DNA from: Hordeum vulgare subsp. vulgare
Lineage: Eukaryota > Streptophyta > Magnoliopsida > Poales > Poaceae
Length of the DNA stretch: 64,000 bases
NCBI RefSeq assembly: GCF_904849725.1
Contig: NC_058520.1
Coordinates: 319,683,186-319,747,185, forward strand
Reading direction: 5' to 3'
Of this stretch, positions 45,934-58,193 are shown piece by piece. Position 1 is the first letter of the stretch; every line of letters begins with the position of its first letter. A program made the position numbers and the translations under genes. The notes below the pieces were generated by a model. It did not search any database. It was not told where the DNA came from and saw only the letters and a list, made by a program, of their open reading frames with translations.

Positions 45934-47966
45934 CAGTGGCACCCTCAGTCCACTCGGGAGTACCCGGAGACGGTTACTTTCCGCCTTGGGAGTAAACGAA
46001 CTTAGGCCAAAAGCCTAAGCTTGGGGGAGTACGTGTTTCTCACCGACTTTATATTCTTAATTACGCTTGCACTTTGTTAGTCGTTGTTCACACTTTGCCA
46101 CTGTATCATCCATGCTAGTTTATTTCTTTTTCTCGCTTTCTTCTCGTGTGTCTAGTTTGAGAAAACCCAAAAACATTTCTCGTTCTTCTTTTGCTTGTTG
46201 GGAGTTTTCCCGTGTAAATAGTTTTTTTTATTTGGGTCAAGGTAGAAGACCATGGTTACAATGTTTAGTGGCTCTCGCATGCATATCTGTTTATCTGTTA
46301 AAAGAGCCATATTACTTTGTCTTCTCCTTTGTGTTTGCCTGCAGATTCCATCTTAGTGCAATGCACGAGCACTCTTATTATTGTTCACATCGTTCGGCCG
46401 TGCAAGTGAAAGGCAATAATGATGATATATGATGAAGTGACTGAGCCTGGAAAAGCTGGTATGAACTCGATCTATTTTGTTTTTGTAAATATGACTAGCT
46501 CATCATTCCTGATTCAGCTTTGTTGTGAGAGAAACATGTTTGCATTGACAACTTAGAGATCATAGTTTCTGATGTCATGCTTAATTAGCTAGGAGCTTAT
46601 AATGGTTTGTCTTGGATGCCAACATGAAAAGAGTGCTCTAGGTCGGAGAAAACAAGAAGAAGATTGTATTTTGAGATGATTATGATGTAGTATGATAGGA
46701 TGGTATCCTCCTTTGAATGATTCAAGTGCCTTGACTTGGCACATATTCACGCATGTAGTTGAAACAAAATCAACATAGCCTCTATGATATTCATGTTCAT
46801 GGTGATTTATGTCCTACTCATGCTTGCACTCAATGTTGGTTAATCTCAATGCATTTTGATGACTATTGTCGCTCTCTAGTTGGTCGCTTACTAGTATTTT
46901 GCTAGCCTTCACTTGTACTAAGCGGGAATACTGCTTGTGCATCCACTTCCCTGAACCCAAAGTTGTTCCATATGAGTCCACCATACCTACCTATATGATG
47001 TATCTACCTGTCGTTCTAAGTAAATTTGCATGTGCCACTCTCTAAACCTTCAAGGAATAATTTGTTTTGCATGCTCGAACCGCTCATGTGGTGACAGGGG
47101 GCTATCGGTATCTTCCATGCTAGGTGTGTTATCCCCGATATGTGTTTATTCACTATCACTCACGAGAAAGGGTCCGGTAATTGTAATGCCTAGTTCCATG
47201 CTCAAATCTAAAAGATAATTGCAAACAAAACTCCCCTGGATTAATTTTGGTATGGACGGCACCCGAGTATTCGGCTAGTCGTGGAGTGTGATTGATCGGT
47301 GGTGGGGAGTCAAAACTTTACTTTTCTGTTTGGGAACCGCCTATAGCATGTGTAGCATGGAAAATGGTGAAAAGTCTTGGGCATTGTGTTGACAATGAAA
47401 GCATGCCACCCAAAATTATTATCTTTGTCTTCCAAGCTTGAGCTTTGGCACCTGTGCAAATCAATGCTTCCCTCTTCGAAGGGCCTATCTATTTATGTTT
47501 CTGTTGATTTATCCTCTTCTTATAAAAGCACCAATTAGAGAGCACCTCCGTCATTTTTATGCTTTTCTATTGACTGATATTGAGTATGACTATGACTGGA
47601 TCTTCTTTGCCATGAATTACAATGTTTAGTCAGCCCTTGGTCTTTGAAGGTGCTCTGTATTTATGTTTTTTGGTCTCAGAAAGAGCTAGAGAGATACCAT
47701 CTATTCGTACTGCTTCATGATTGTTTTGATTGAAGTGTTGATGTTTGAAACTTATTATTATTGCTCGCTAGTTGATTATGCCATTGATATGAGTTTACCG
47801 TGAGACCTAGATGTCATTTTCTTATGTGGTTTGCTTGTGATCTTGCTGAAATTCTGGATATGAGTTAGGCATAATTGCAACAACAAGATCAAACAGAGTT
47901 TGTAACAGTTTTTCTTTTGTGTCTTTCAGTTTGTCAACTAAATTGCTTGAGGACAAGCAAGGTCTT
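45934..47966 (+). other. Non-coding 3' region, Athila-type copy 1
   Basis: About 2 kb lies between the third ORF and the polypurine tract. It matches 63048-64000 of copy 2 closely. It starts with GGCCAAAAGCCTAAGCTTGG and has no ORF with a recognisable domain. Confidence 0.7.
46017..46030 (+). other. Internal polypurine-tract-like motif
   Basis: AAGCTTGGGGGAGT is identical to the 14 bases right before the 3' LTR (47967-47980) and to 63069-63082 in copy 2. It lies about 85 bases after the third ORF. Confidence 0.6.
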
Positions 47967-47980
47967 AAGCTTGGGGGAGT
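47967..47980 (+). other. Polypurine tract, Athila-type copy 1
   Basis: AAGCTTGGGGGAGT directly precedes TGATACG of the 3' LTR. Confidence 0.85.
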
Positions 47981-49436
47981 TGATACGTCTCCGTCATATC
48001 TACTTTTACAAACTCTTTTGCCCTTGATTTGGACTCTCATTTGCATGATTTGAATGGAACTAACCCGGACTAACGCTCTTTTCAGCAGAATTGCCATGGT
48101 GTTATTTTTGCGCACAAATAAAAGTTCTCGGAATGACCTAGAAATTTACGAGGATTTTTTGTGGAATATATAAAAAATATTGGTGCAAGAATCAACCGAA
48201 GAAGCGGAGCGTGGAGCCCACAAGCCAACCAGGGGCGGGCCCCCCTGGCCGCGCCTAGCAGGCTTGTGGGGCCCACCTTGCTCCATCGCCTCCAATTCCA
48301 GCTCTAATTTGTCCCTTCCGTCCGGGAAAAAATCAAGGAGAAGAGTTCATCATGTTTTCCGATACGGAAGCGCCGCCACCTCCTGTTCTTCCTCTGAGGG
48401 CAGATCTGGAGTCCGTTCTAGGCTCCGAAGAGGGGAGATCATCGCCATGGTTATCACCAACCTTCCTTCATCGCCAGTTCCTTGATGCTCTTCACTGTAC
48501 GTGACTAATCTCATCGTAGGCTTGTTGGACGGTGATGGGTTGGATGAGATCTATCATGTAATCGAGTTAGTTTTGACGGGGGTTGATCCCTAGTATCCAC
48601 TATGTTCTGAGATTGATGTTGCTACTACTTTGCCTTGCTTAATGCTTGTCACTATGGCCCGAGTGCCATGCTTTCAAACATGAACCTATTATGTTCTCGT
48701 CAATATATCTGTGTTCTTGATCCTATCTTGCAAGTTGTAGTCACCTACTATGTGTTATGACCCGGCACCCCCGGAGTGACAATAGCCGGAACCACTCCCG
48801 GAGATGACAATAGTATGAGGAGTTCATGTATTCACTAAGTGTTAATGCGTTGGTCCGGTTCTCTATTAAAAGAAGAACCTTACTATCCCGTAGTTTCCAT
48901 TAAGACCCCGCTGCCACGGGAGGGATGGACAATAGATGTCATGCAAGTTCTTTTCCCTAAGCACGTATGACTACATATGGAATACATGCCTACATAACAT
49001 TGACGAACTGGAGCTAGTTACTTATCTCTCCATGTTATAACTGTTGCATGACGAATACCATCCGGCATAATCATCCATCACCGATCCAATGTCTACGAGT
49101 CTTTCCTACTTGTCCTTTCTACGTTCCTTTCCTGCTACTGCTGTTACTACTGCTACTGTTACTGTGCCGCTACTACTGTCACTGTTGCTACTGTTACTCT
49201 GCTGCTACTCCTGTCACTTTGTTTCTACTGGTTACTGTTGCTACTGTTGCTATCACACTACTTTGCTACTGATACTTTTTTGTAGATACTAAGTCTTTCA
49301 GGTGTGGTTGAATTGACAACTCAACTGCTAATACTTGAGAATATTCTTTGGCTTCCCCTTGTGTCGAATCAACAAATTTGGGTTGAATACGCTACCCTCG
49401 AAAACTGTTGCGATCCCCTATACTTGTGGGTTATCA
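47981..49436 (+). repeat. 3' LTR, Athila-type copy 1
   Basis: This LTR is 1,456 bp with the same TGATACG start and GGGTTATCA end as the 5' LTR. By eye it differs from it at roughly 100 positions, with the first 550 bases the most diverged. Confidence 0.9.
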
Positions 49437-50247
49437 TCTAGTTGGAGCACCCGTGCACGGTTAAATTTTTCTGAGAGTCGTGCTTGCGGTTATGTGGCAA
49501 GTTGGAAACTTTGTTTAACACCCATTCATAGCAAACTTGAAATAAACATAATTTAAATATGCCTACTATGTGTGTAACCGTGATTGTCTCTTCTCGTGAG
49601 ATATGTATCCAAGAGGACATCGCGGCGTTATGTTTGACGTAAGTAGGTGTTCAGGATCATTCATTTGATCATCATTAGTTCACGTCCGCTACGTGTAGAT
49701 CACCCCCTCTCTCATTCTTGTACCTGTAAGTTAGCCACTCAAATAAATGCTTAGTTGCTTGCTACAGCCTCACCACTTAACCATACCTCACCCATTAAGC
49801 TTTTCTAGTCTTGATACCTTTGGAAATGAGATTGCCGAGTACCCGTGGCTCACACACTAATACAACAATAGTTGCATGTACAGGTAAAGCGATACCTTGA
49901 TGTGTGCGTGATGATTGTTCTATTAGGAGTTTCTTCTTGTTGTTGTTCATTCATCTAGGATGTGTTCCAGGCGGCAGCCTGGGATAGCAAGGATGGGCGT
50001 CGTTCTTTTATTGTTTGTTTTCGTCCGTAGTCGGACCCTGCTCTTCTTGATGCTTATCGTATATATTGTTGTATTTTGTTGTTCATGTTGTAGCTTGTGG
50101 CGAGTGTTAGACAATTCCATATACTCATCTCTTATGTACATGTACTTGTAATGATATCCATTCTTGCAAAACGACGAGATGCGCTTCTACCCCTGTTGAG
50201 GCCCTCGAGCCAAAATAAGGATAGGATCGCATCTTGGGCATTACACA
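49437..50247 (+). repeat. Gypsy LTR, right half
   Basis: This continues the LTR at 28679-29802 across the Athila insertion. It ends in CTTGGGCATTACA, a typical LTR end. No primer-binding site follows, so it is either the 3' LTR or a solo LTR. There is no gene here. Confidence 0.65.
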
Positions 50248-52212
50248 TCATCACCATCGCCTGCGACGAGAGGGAAGGGGTCTACTCCCTCGAGTGCGCT
50301 TACAGGGACGCTGCCACAGAGCGCTCACACGATGCTGGAGGCGATGTGCCTCACGAAGCCGCACCCCCGAGGAAGAAGCAGTCGATGCTGCGGGTGCTTT
50401 CCCCCTTTCGGCATAGGAAGGTGCGCCCGGAGCCTCCCTCGGGCCAGGCTTGGGGGCTTGCACCTGCAATGCATCCGACCGGACCGCTACACTGAGAGAG
50501 GTGCTCGGGAACCACCTGGAGGAGTAGCTCAACACGCACCTTCGTGAGCAAGGAGCAAAATGTCGGGCACCGAGGCCTCAAGAGTTAATCGCCTAGGAGA
50601 TTTATATGCGGCGGGCGGTGCACGAAGCGCTGCTTCATGAGGCTCAGCATTCCCGAGGGGACGGTGGCGACTCACATGTGCGTTGATGTTGTGAGCCTCA
50701 ATGGAGTCGCTTCCGGGAGCTCCTTCTAGCCTGCACGAGAGGGGCTAGGCCGAGGCGCTCAACCTGGCTGTGCTCACATGCCTTTTGTCCTAGAAAACTC
50801 TGCAGCCACCTTCCAATGACTAGCGCAACTCACGCGGCACCTCACGTGGCACCAGGGCCTCGCGAGCCCCCACGGCTCTAGGAGCCAGCCGACCGCTGAG
50901 AAGATCAGTCGTCACGATGCGCTTCATCAAGTGACCTGGCGCTCCCACGATAACGTGGTCTCCCGATGAAGTCCCGTCTCACCCGAGATTGAGGGCACCC
51001 TTTAAGCGGCACTACCCTAAGGCATGAGGGATCGCCCTCGCGAAGTTCTCGCTTTTTTGTTGTGTGGAAAACTTTGTTATTTCCCTTCAAAACTTAAGTT
51101 GTTCTCTTGAAATACATCACTGCTGGTCTGGCGCTTCATTGCCTCGGGCGCTATGCGGTGGATGATTTTTGCTTGTTCGTTCCATGAAGGAACCTGGCAC
51201 GGCGTTTGTGCTCGAGTTCGTCCCTGTAGTGTCGCTAAATCCGAGTGACTGATGTCTCAATTAAGGGCTTACGCACGTATATGTCACATCCTCGGGTCCT
51301 AGGTGCCAAACATCTTTGTGCGGTAGCCTCGTGATAGTCACCCGACGCATGTCGCCCCCTCCCCCCCTCATTATGAGGCTAGCAGTTCCTGAGCCTTGTG
51401 CCTGGGGTATCCCACACCTTAGTAAATCGCCGCCCGTGACACTCTCACGTAACAATGAGTTTGTGGTTGTACATGCTTTGGAACCTCCCGAAGTGGAAGC
51501 CCAAGACGGGTCGCGTCATGACCTCGGGAGGGGGCTCCCAGCCATGCCCAAGTGGAAGTCCCCATGCTCCATGCTAGTAGAATTACTATCGGACTGCGAC
51601 TATGACCATGCCCAAGTGGAAGCCTCATGCATCGTGGTGGGGTGGATCGTTGGAGCTTCACGCTCACTAGCTTCCCCTTATACCTCGCACGGGTGGGGGC
51701 TAGGACATGGTTCATCTGCTCGGGTTTGTCCCTGCAGCACTAAAAAACCCAGGCAAACGAGCTCTCTCTAACGGGCTGACCACCGTGCACGTCACGTCCT
51801 GAGGTCCTTGGTGTCTAGTTCGTGTGCGACACTCAAGCACAAGCGGGCAGGCACGCCGAGCTCTGACCAAATTCGACCGTATGAGCGCCGCTTGCGCGTC
51901 AAGGGGGTGCGTGACCATCGTGACTCAGGACCTTCACTAGCCTTGTAGCCTCTCACCTCGTGGTAATCCACTGAGGGTTGAGAAACGCACAGGGTTGGGC
52001 CCTGACGTCACAAAGTTCAAGGCTTCATCATGGAGCGAGAGTTGTTTTCGCATCAAGGGTGGTACCTCAGCATCGCGACTCGGGACCTTCACTAGCCCTG
52101 TAGCCACTCACCTCTTGGTAATATAGTGACAGTTGAGATATACGCAGAGTCGGGCCCAGCCAACACAGAGCGCTAGGGCTCCTAACGGTAAGTTGAAACC
52201 ACAATTGCTCCC
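50248..52212. other. Unassigned GC-rich sequence
   Basis: The sequence has a retroelement-like look (CCAGGCTTGGGGGCTTGCACC, repeated GTCCCTG, CCATGCCCAAGTGGAAG at about 51542 and 51607). No ORF has a recognisable domain; the longest are 132 and 151 codons and antisense ORFs overlap them. It may be the 3' internal region of a gypsy element whose 3' LTR is absent. I cannot identify it further. Confidence 0.4.
51898..52200. repeat. Tandem repeat, two ~153-bp units
   Basis: Units starting at about 51898 and 52051 share GACTCnGGACCTTCACTAGCC, TGTAGCC, CTCACCTC and TGGTAAT in order, with about 80% agreement by eye. Confidence 0.7.
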
Positions 52213-53110
52213 TAGGGTTGTTTTGATAATAGATCACAACATATGCATCATTGGACTACTATGTTTTTCAAGTATATTTTCAGAAAAGTTCAAAATATGC
52301 TTTGGCTAAAGGTCTATGTGGAGATGCCCCTTTATGCCCCACCGAGTTTGACCTAAGACAGAAACCCTAGCCATTGCCACCAAATGGATTCAACCGAATC
52401 CATATCGGTTCTACCGAGTTTGGGTGACCAACTTTCGGGTGCCTCGGTATACAAAATCCGAATTTCTGAGTTTAAGTATCGGTGCCACCGACTTTCATAT
52501 ATCGGTCTCACCGACATTCAAAAAGTTCACACCTTTGTACTAATAGGTACCACCGAGTTTTCAACTTCGGTGTTACCGAGTTTGCCACTTTGTGTGTAAC
52601 GGATGAATTTTGGCTGTTGCCTATATATACCCCTACACCCACCTCTCATTCATAAGAAAAGCACTCAGAACACACACTTCATATCCATATCCATTTTCTC
52701 AGAGAGAACCACCTACTCCTGTGTTGAGACCAAGATATTCTACTCAATTCATTTGAATCTTGATCTCTAGCCTCCCCAAACTGCTTTCCACCAAATCATC
52801 CTCCCCTGCCCATTCATATTCTGTGAGAGAGTGATTTTGTGTTGAGGAGACTATCTTTAGAAGCACAAGAGCAAGGAGTTCGTTGATCTACCACATCTAT
52901 TACGTTTTGGAGGGTGGTGCCTCCTATATTGGTTAGGTGTCGCTTGGGAGCCTCCTACTTCGTGTTGTGGAGTTGAACCAAGATGTTTGTAATGGCAAGG
53001 AGATTGCCTACTTCGTGAAGATCTACCATGAGTAAGGCTAGTCCTCTGTGGACGGAAGCCGTGGTGGAATAGACAAGGCCGCTTCTTTGTGGACCCTCCA
53101 TGGGTGGAGC
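52213..53110 (+). repeat. LTR-like fragment with ACCGAGTTT/TCGGT motifs
   Basis: It begins near TGTTTTGATAATAGATCACAAC. It has many short ACCGAGTTT and TCGGTnnnACCGA motifs (52340-52580), a TATA-like CTATATATACCCC at about 52621, then a leader with AGAGAGAACCACCTACTCCTG. I recognise this from abundant Triticeae LTR retrotransposons without being able to name the family. It breaks off before the expected LTR end, at the large-LTR copy. There is no gene here. Confidence 0.55.
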
Positions 53111-53129
53111 CCTTGCCACACCTTGTTTT

Positions 53130-54804
53130 TACTACCACATTCTCTCTATTGTGAAAATCTGAGCTTGAATAAAACTTTCCAAAAATAATGATGTGAGTGC
53201 CATGATTTTCATTGTATGCTTGTGTGTGTGATCATGAGATGATAGAAACCCATTTTACAATATTGAAATGTTTTTTTAACCTTTACTAGTTTTTGATCAA
53301 GGTTAAAACCCTACTTTGAGTTGCACTACATGCCCTTGATGGCAAGAGGTGTTTCTACCCAAAGTTGGTAATCTGATTTTTAACTTGTCTTATATTCCCA
53401 AACCACAAAAATAATTATTTTTATAATTAATTCCCTAATTTAATTGCATGTCCATTTCTGAGGCCAGAATTGGTATTCCTACATGGAAAAATACTTTTCT
53501 GCCTTAGAAAAATCTGATTAAATTTGGAGATGATCATAAGGACATATATTTTCCATACATAAGATTTTAAACCCTATTTTTATATTATAATTATTTGAAT
53601 AAAATCCAGGAAGCCATTTCTGTCTGTTTTGACCTTTTGAAATATTTCCAAAGGAAATATTCTCAATAAAATCCTAGAAAATTCCAGTAGTATCCTAAGC
53701 CATATTTGGTGTCCACATAAAGTTTCACTTTGATCCAAGGTCATTAAGGACCCCAAATAACCCTAAAACCCCTTCTGTCCAGAATGAAGTTACAACAACT
53801 CTACATAGAAAAGTTTATTCAATGATGTTGAAACTTTGTAGGAGTGCCTAATACCTCAAATGAGGGTTCCACACCAAAAATGGGATTTGTGGGACTTAGT
53901 TTGCCCACACTCTCTTTGGAAGGGATAGATCTGGTCAAATTGAAGTGTTTTCAAGTTTACAAAGCTAAACTTGTCCAATGGAGCTCAAACTTGGTGGAAC
54001 CCCATGTTTTAGCACTAAACCCAAACATGTTAAGTTGCAGCACTAGTGGTGGGGTGCAACCCCCTCAAACCACTGTCGAGCACCTTATGACAGATAGGGA
54101 AAAGCCACCTTAGCCACAGCTAAACCCAACCCCTTTGCTCCAAACTCATAGATTAGGTGGCCCGTATCCATATCTAACCCCAGTCAGCTGGCCCCTCACT
54201 AGTTCAAAGTAGACAGGCCAAAAACTCCAATTTAGGCTTCAGTTCAAGGCTGACAGCACCAGTATTTCTTGTTTCCCTTGACCAGCCGAAGCTCCCACAA
54301 GACCCAAACGGCTAGCCACACTTCCAGCTAGTGTCAGGACATGCTAGAAACGTCCCAAGTGCCTCAGAGTGCACCAGCATACCGTGGCATGCCAAAAGTG
54401 TGCTATGGCGCGCTACCGGAAGCCACCAAGGTGGGGGCGAAGCTCTCGGCCAGTTCCAGCCTCCCCTCAGGTGTCGAACCTCTTCCCCGACAACCCATCT
54501 GCGTCGAGCAACCCTCAGGGCCCCTCCTTCCCCGCGCTAGAGCTCGTGCAACGTGTGGTCGCATGCACCAGAACCGGCCAAGGTTGCGTGGACACGGTTG
54601 CTCGACTCCTCCCTCTCTCCCTCTATAACAAATGGTTCTGGCAGTCCAAAACCATGTCCTGAGACCGTGGTTTCGACCCCGGCCCCTCTCTGCACCCCCA
54701 TGCGCGCCGCGGTGAGTCACCAGCGCTCCTGAATTGGGTCACCGTCGCGGGCCTATTGATAGCCCTCCCCCTCGCTCCAGAACCCTAAGATAGCTTCACC
54801 ACGA
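53130..54804 (+). repeat. Large gypsy-type LTR, copy R (partial)
   Basis: It matches 1-1640 in the same orientation, including the change from AT-rich to GC-rich and the leader after the weakened TATA (54753-54762). It carries a ~25-bp segment near 54175-54200 absent from copy L. The WHAM-like LTR at 54805 cuts it. The rest presumably lies beyond the window. Confidence 0.75.
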
Positions 54805-56318
54805 TGATACGTCCATTTTGCATCATGCTTTCATGTTGATATTTATCGCTTTATGGAATGTTATTATACTTTGTGGTACCATACGTATGCCTTTTCTCTC
54901 TTATTTTGCAAGGTTTATTTGAAGAGGGAGGATACCGGCAGTTAGAATTCTGGACTGGAAAAGGAGCAAGTCTGAGTCCTCTATTCTGCGCAACTCCAAA
55001 TGCCCTGAAAATCAACGGGGAATTTTTTGGGAATATATAAAAAATACTGGGCGAATGAAGTGCCAGAGGGGAGCTACCAGGGGCCCACGAGCCTGGTAGC
55101 CACGGCCTGCCCCCCTGGCCGCGGCTACAGGTCTTGTGGGCACCCTGGTGGCCCACTGGCCCCCCGCTTCTGCTATATGAAGGGTTTCGTCCGAAAAAAA
55201 ATCAGGGCGGAGCTTTTTCAAGGAGGCGCCGCCGCCATGAGGCGGAACTTGAGCAGAACCAATCTAGAGCTCCGGAAGGACGATCTTGCCGGGGAAACTT
55301 CCCTCCCGGAGGGGGAAATCGTTGCCATTGTCATCACCAACACTCCTCTCATCGGAGGGGACTCGTCTCCATCAACATCTTCATCAGCACCATCTCATCT
55401 CCAAACCCTAGTTCATCACTTGTAACCAATCTCAGTCTCGCGACTCCGATTGGTACTTGTAAGGTTGCTAGTAGTGTTGATTACTCTTTGTAGTTGATGC
55501 TAGTTGGATTACTTGGTGGAAGAGTTTATGTTCAGATCCTTGATGCTACTCATTACCTCTCTGGTCATGAATATGATTATGCTCTGTGAGTAGTTACTTT
55601 TGTTCCTGAGGACTTAGGATAAGTCATGCTAATAGTAGTCATGTGAATTTGGTATTCGTTCGGTAATTTGATATGTTGTATGTTGTTTTTCCTCTAGTGT
55701 TGTTATGTGAACGTCGACTACGTAACACTTCACCATTATTTGGGCCTAGAGGAAGGCATTAGGGAGTAGTAAGTAGATGATGGGTTGCTAGAGTGACAGA
55801 AGCTTAAACCCCAGTCTATGCGTTGCTTCATAATGGGCTGATTTGTATCCACTAGTTTAATGCTATGGTTAGATTTTGTCTTAATTCTTCTTTCGTAGTT
55901 GCGGATGCTTGTGAGAGGGGTTAATCATAAGTGGGATGCTTGTCCAAGTAAGGGCAGTACCCAAGCGCCGGTCCACCCACATGTCAAACTATCAAACTAA
56001 CGAACGCGAATCATATGAACATGATGAATCAAATGCCCGTGTGTCCTCGGGAGAGGTTTTCCTCCTATAAGACTTTGTTCAGGCTTGTCCCTTGCTATAA
56101 AAGGGATTCGGCCACTTTGCTGCACCATTGTTATTACTTGTTACTTTTCACCTGCTACGTTTCACCTCACTACACCATCACTTGTTACCGCTACTTTCAC
56201 TGCTTACAGTTATTACCTTGCTGAAAACCGTTTATCACAGCCTTCTGCTCCTCATTGGGTTTGACACTCTTACTTATCGAAAGGACTACGATTGATCCCC
56301 TATACTTGTGGGTCATCA
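54805..56318 (+). repeat. 5' LTR of the WHAM-like element
   Basis: This LTR is 1,514 bp with TGATACG...GGGTCATCA ends. A TATA-like CTATATGAAGG lies near 55174. It shares its ends with the Sabrina-like LTRs and is otherwise different. Confidence 0.85.
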
Positions 56319-56324
56319 AGAATC

Positions 56325-56342
56325 TGGCGCCGTTGCCGGGGA
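56325..56342 (+). other. Primer-binding site, tRNA-Asp type, intact
   Basis: TGGCGCCGTTGCCGGGGA is the exact complement of the 3' end expected for plant tRNA-Asp. Confidence 0.85.
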
Positions 56343-56377
56343 GTGAAGCGCTTTTGGTAAGGAAACATTTATATACT

Positions 56378-56605
56378 ATGCTGAAATTTGTTGTCACCTA
56401 TCACTATGGAAACTGTTCCTTGACGAATTTGTTTTGGGTATCTTCACCACGAACGGAAACACAAGGGGTTGCTCTTCAACCTAAGATACCTACTAAAAAT
56501 ATCTTTTATGAAATTCCTTCGGGTATGCTTGAGAAACTGTTGGCTAATCCTTTTACAGGAGATGGATCATCACATCCACACTTGCATCTAATCTATGTAG
56601 CTGAA
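56378..56605 (+). pseudogene. WHAM-like Gag, N-terminal fragment
   Basis: The frame opens at the ATG at 56378 and is open for about 76 codons until the next element inserts at 56606. Phrases such as EIPSGMLEKLLANPFTGDGSSHPHLHLIYV resemble the N-terminal part of grass Athila-type Gag. Reading through the junction adds only a stop. The C-terminal part would lie downstream of the inserted element, outside the window. Confidence 0.6.
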
Positions 56606-58193
56606 TGATACGTCTCCATCGTATCTACTTTTCCATAATATTTTGCCCTTGTGTTCGACTCTAATTTGCATGATTTGAATGGAACTAACCTGGACTAACG
56701 ATGTTTTCAACCGAATTTCCTTGGTGTTATTTTTGTGCAGAAATCAAAGTTCTCCAAACGTCCTGAAAATTCACGGGGAGCAGTTTTGGAAAATATCAAA
56801 AATATCTACGCCAAGTTCCACATCAGGGGGTGGGCCAGTGGGCCACAAGCCCCTGCTCCACCACCCCCCCTGGTGGTGGTGGGCAGGCTTGTGGGGCCCA
56901 CAGGCACCTGCCGCCCCCAACTCCAGCTCTATAAGTTGCCTTTCGTCCTAGAAAAAATAAAAAGAGAAGTTTGCGTCGCGTTTTCGATACGGAGGCGCCG
57001 CCACCTCCTGTTCTTCATCTGGAGGGCAGATCTGGAGTCCGTCTTGGGCTACGGAGAGGGGAAATCGTCGCCATCGTCATCATCAACCTTCTTCCCTCTC
57101 CAATTCCATGAAGCTCTTCGTCGTTCGTGAGTAATCTATTCGTAGGCTCACTAGGCGGTGATGAGTAGGATGAGATTTATCATGTAATCGAGTTAGTTTT
57201 GATGGGGATTGATCCCTAGTATCCACTATGTTCTGAGATTGATGTTGTTATTACTTTTCCATGCTTAATGCTTGTCACTAGGGCCCGAGTGCCCTGATTT
57301 CAGATCTGAAATTATTATGTTGTCACCAATATATGTGTGTTTTAGTTCCGATCTTGCAAGTTGTAGTTACCTACAATGTGTTATGATCCGGCAACCCCGG
57401 AGTGACAATAACCGGAACCACTCCCGATGATGACCATAGTTTGAGGAGTTCATGTGTTCATGAAGTGCTAATGCGTTGGTCCGGTTCTTTATTAAAAGGA
57501 GAACCTTAATATCCCATAGTTTCCTTTTGGACCCCGCTGCCACGGGAATGATGGACAATAGATGTCATGCAAGTTCTTTTCCCTAAGCACGTATGACGAC
57601 ACACGGAATGCATGCCTACATCACATTGACGAACGGGAGCTAGCCACATATCTCTCCGTGTTATAGCTGTTGCATGATGAATATTATCCAAAAAAATCAC
57701 CGACCCATTGCCTACGAGTTTGTCCTACTACTACTGCTACTACCGTTGCTACTACTCTTGTTACTTGTCTTGCTCTGCTGCTACTGTTTCTACTATTGTC
57801 GCTTGCTACTGTTTCTACTTGCTACTGCCGTCACTACTACTGTTCCTTGCTGCTGCTATTGCTTGTTACACTTCTGTTACCTGCTACACTGTTGATTCAC
57901 CGGCCGTTGACTGGCACTGACAACTTTCGTCAACGCGGCAACGGATGCGCCATTGATACAATCGTTAGGAATAGTCTGGCGTCAACAGATCGTTTCTGAC
58001 ACCGTTGTTATCATATTACTTTGATGTTACTACTGTGCTTGCATATATTAATCTTTCAGGTGTGGTTGAATCCGACAAATTCAGCTGCTAATACTTGAGA
58101 GTATTCTCTCACCTCCTTTAGGCGATCTACAAATTTGGGTCGAATACTCTACCCTCGAAAACTGCTGTGAACCCACGCGCTGGTGGGCCGTCA
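56606..58193 (+). repeat. 5' LTR, Athila-type copy 2
   Basis: This LTR is 1,588 bp with a TGATACG start. The end is changed to GGGCCGTCA where copy 1 has GGGTTATCA. The TATA box CTCTATAAGTTG near 56929 is intact here and decayed in copy 1. A triplet-rich stretch covers 57715-57900. Confidence 0.85.

Larger units (their letters stand above)
29803..49436 (+). mobile_element. Athila-lineage (Sabrina-like) non-autonomous gypsy element, copy 1
   Basis: The element has two LTRs of 1,455 and 1,456 bp with TGATACG...TTATCA ends, a tRNA-Asp-type primer site, a gag-protease region, a third ORF and a polypurine tract. The CACTA transposon at 34859-44930 interrupts it. Without that insert it is about 9.56 kb. 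No reverse transcriptase, RNase H or integrase is present; only 0.8 kb lies between protease and the third ORF region. By eye the LTRs differ at about 7%, so it is older than the Angela insertion. The Sabrina name is my recognition of the LTR and Gag and would need a database match. Confidence 0.85.
54805..56605 (+). mobile_element. WHAM-like Athila element, 5' end
   Basis: A complete LTR, a well-kept tRNA-Asp primer site and the first part of Gag are present. The second Athila-type element then interrupts it at 56606. The rest must lie right of the window. The LTR start TGATACGTCCATTTTGCATC and Gag identify an Athila-lineage family that I think is WHAM. Whether it encodes polymerase cannot be seen here. 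If it does, it would be the kind of partner that the polymerase-less copies need. Confidence 0.75.

Noticed and set aside
51316..51771. 151-codon ORF as a possible host gene
   Set aside because: Overlapping antisense ORFs, internal repeats and absence of any known domain make a gene call unsafe.
56325..56342. tRNA-like match
   Set aside because: It is the primer-binding site complementary to a tRNA end, not a tRNA gene. No cloverleaf surrounds it.
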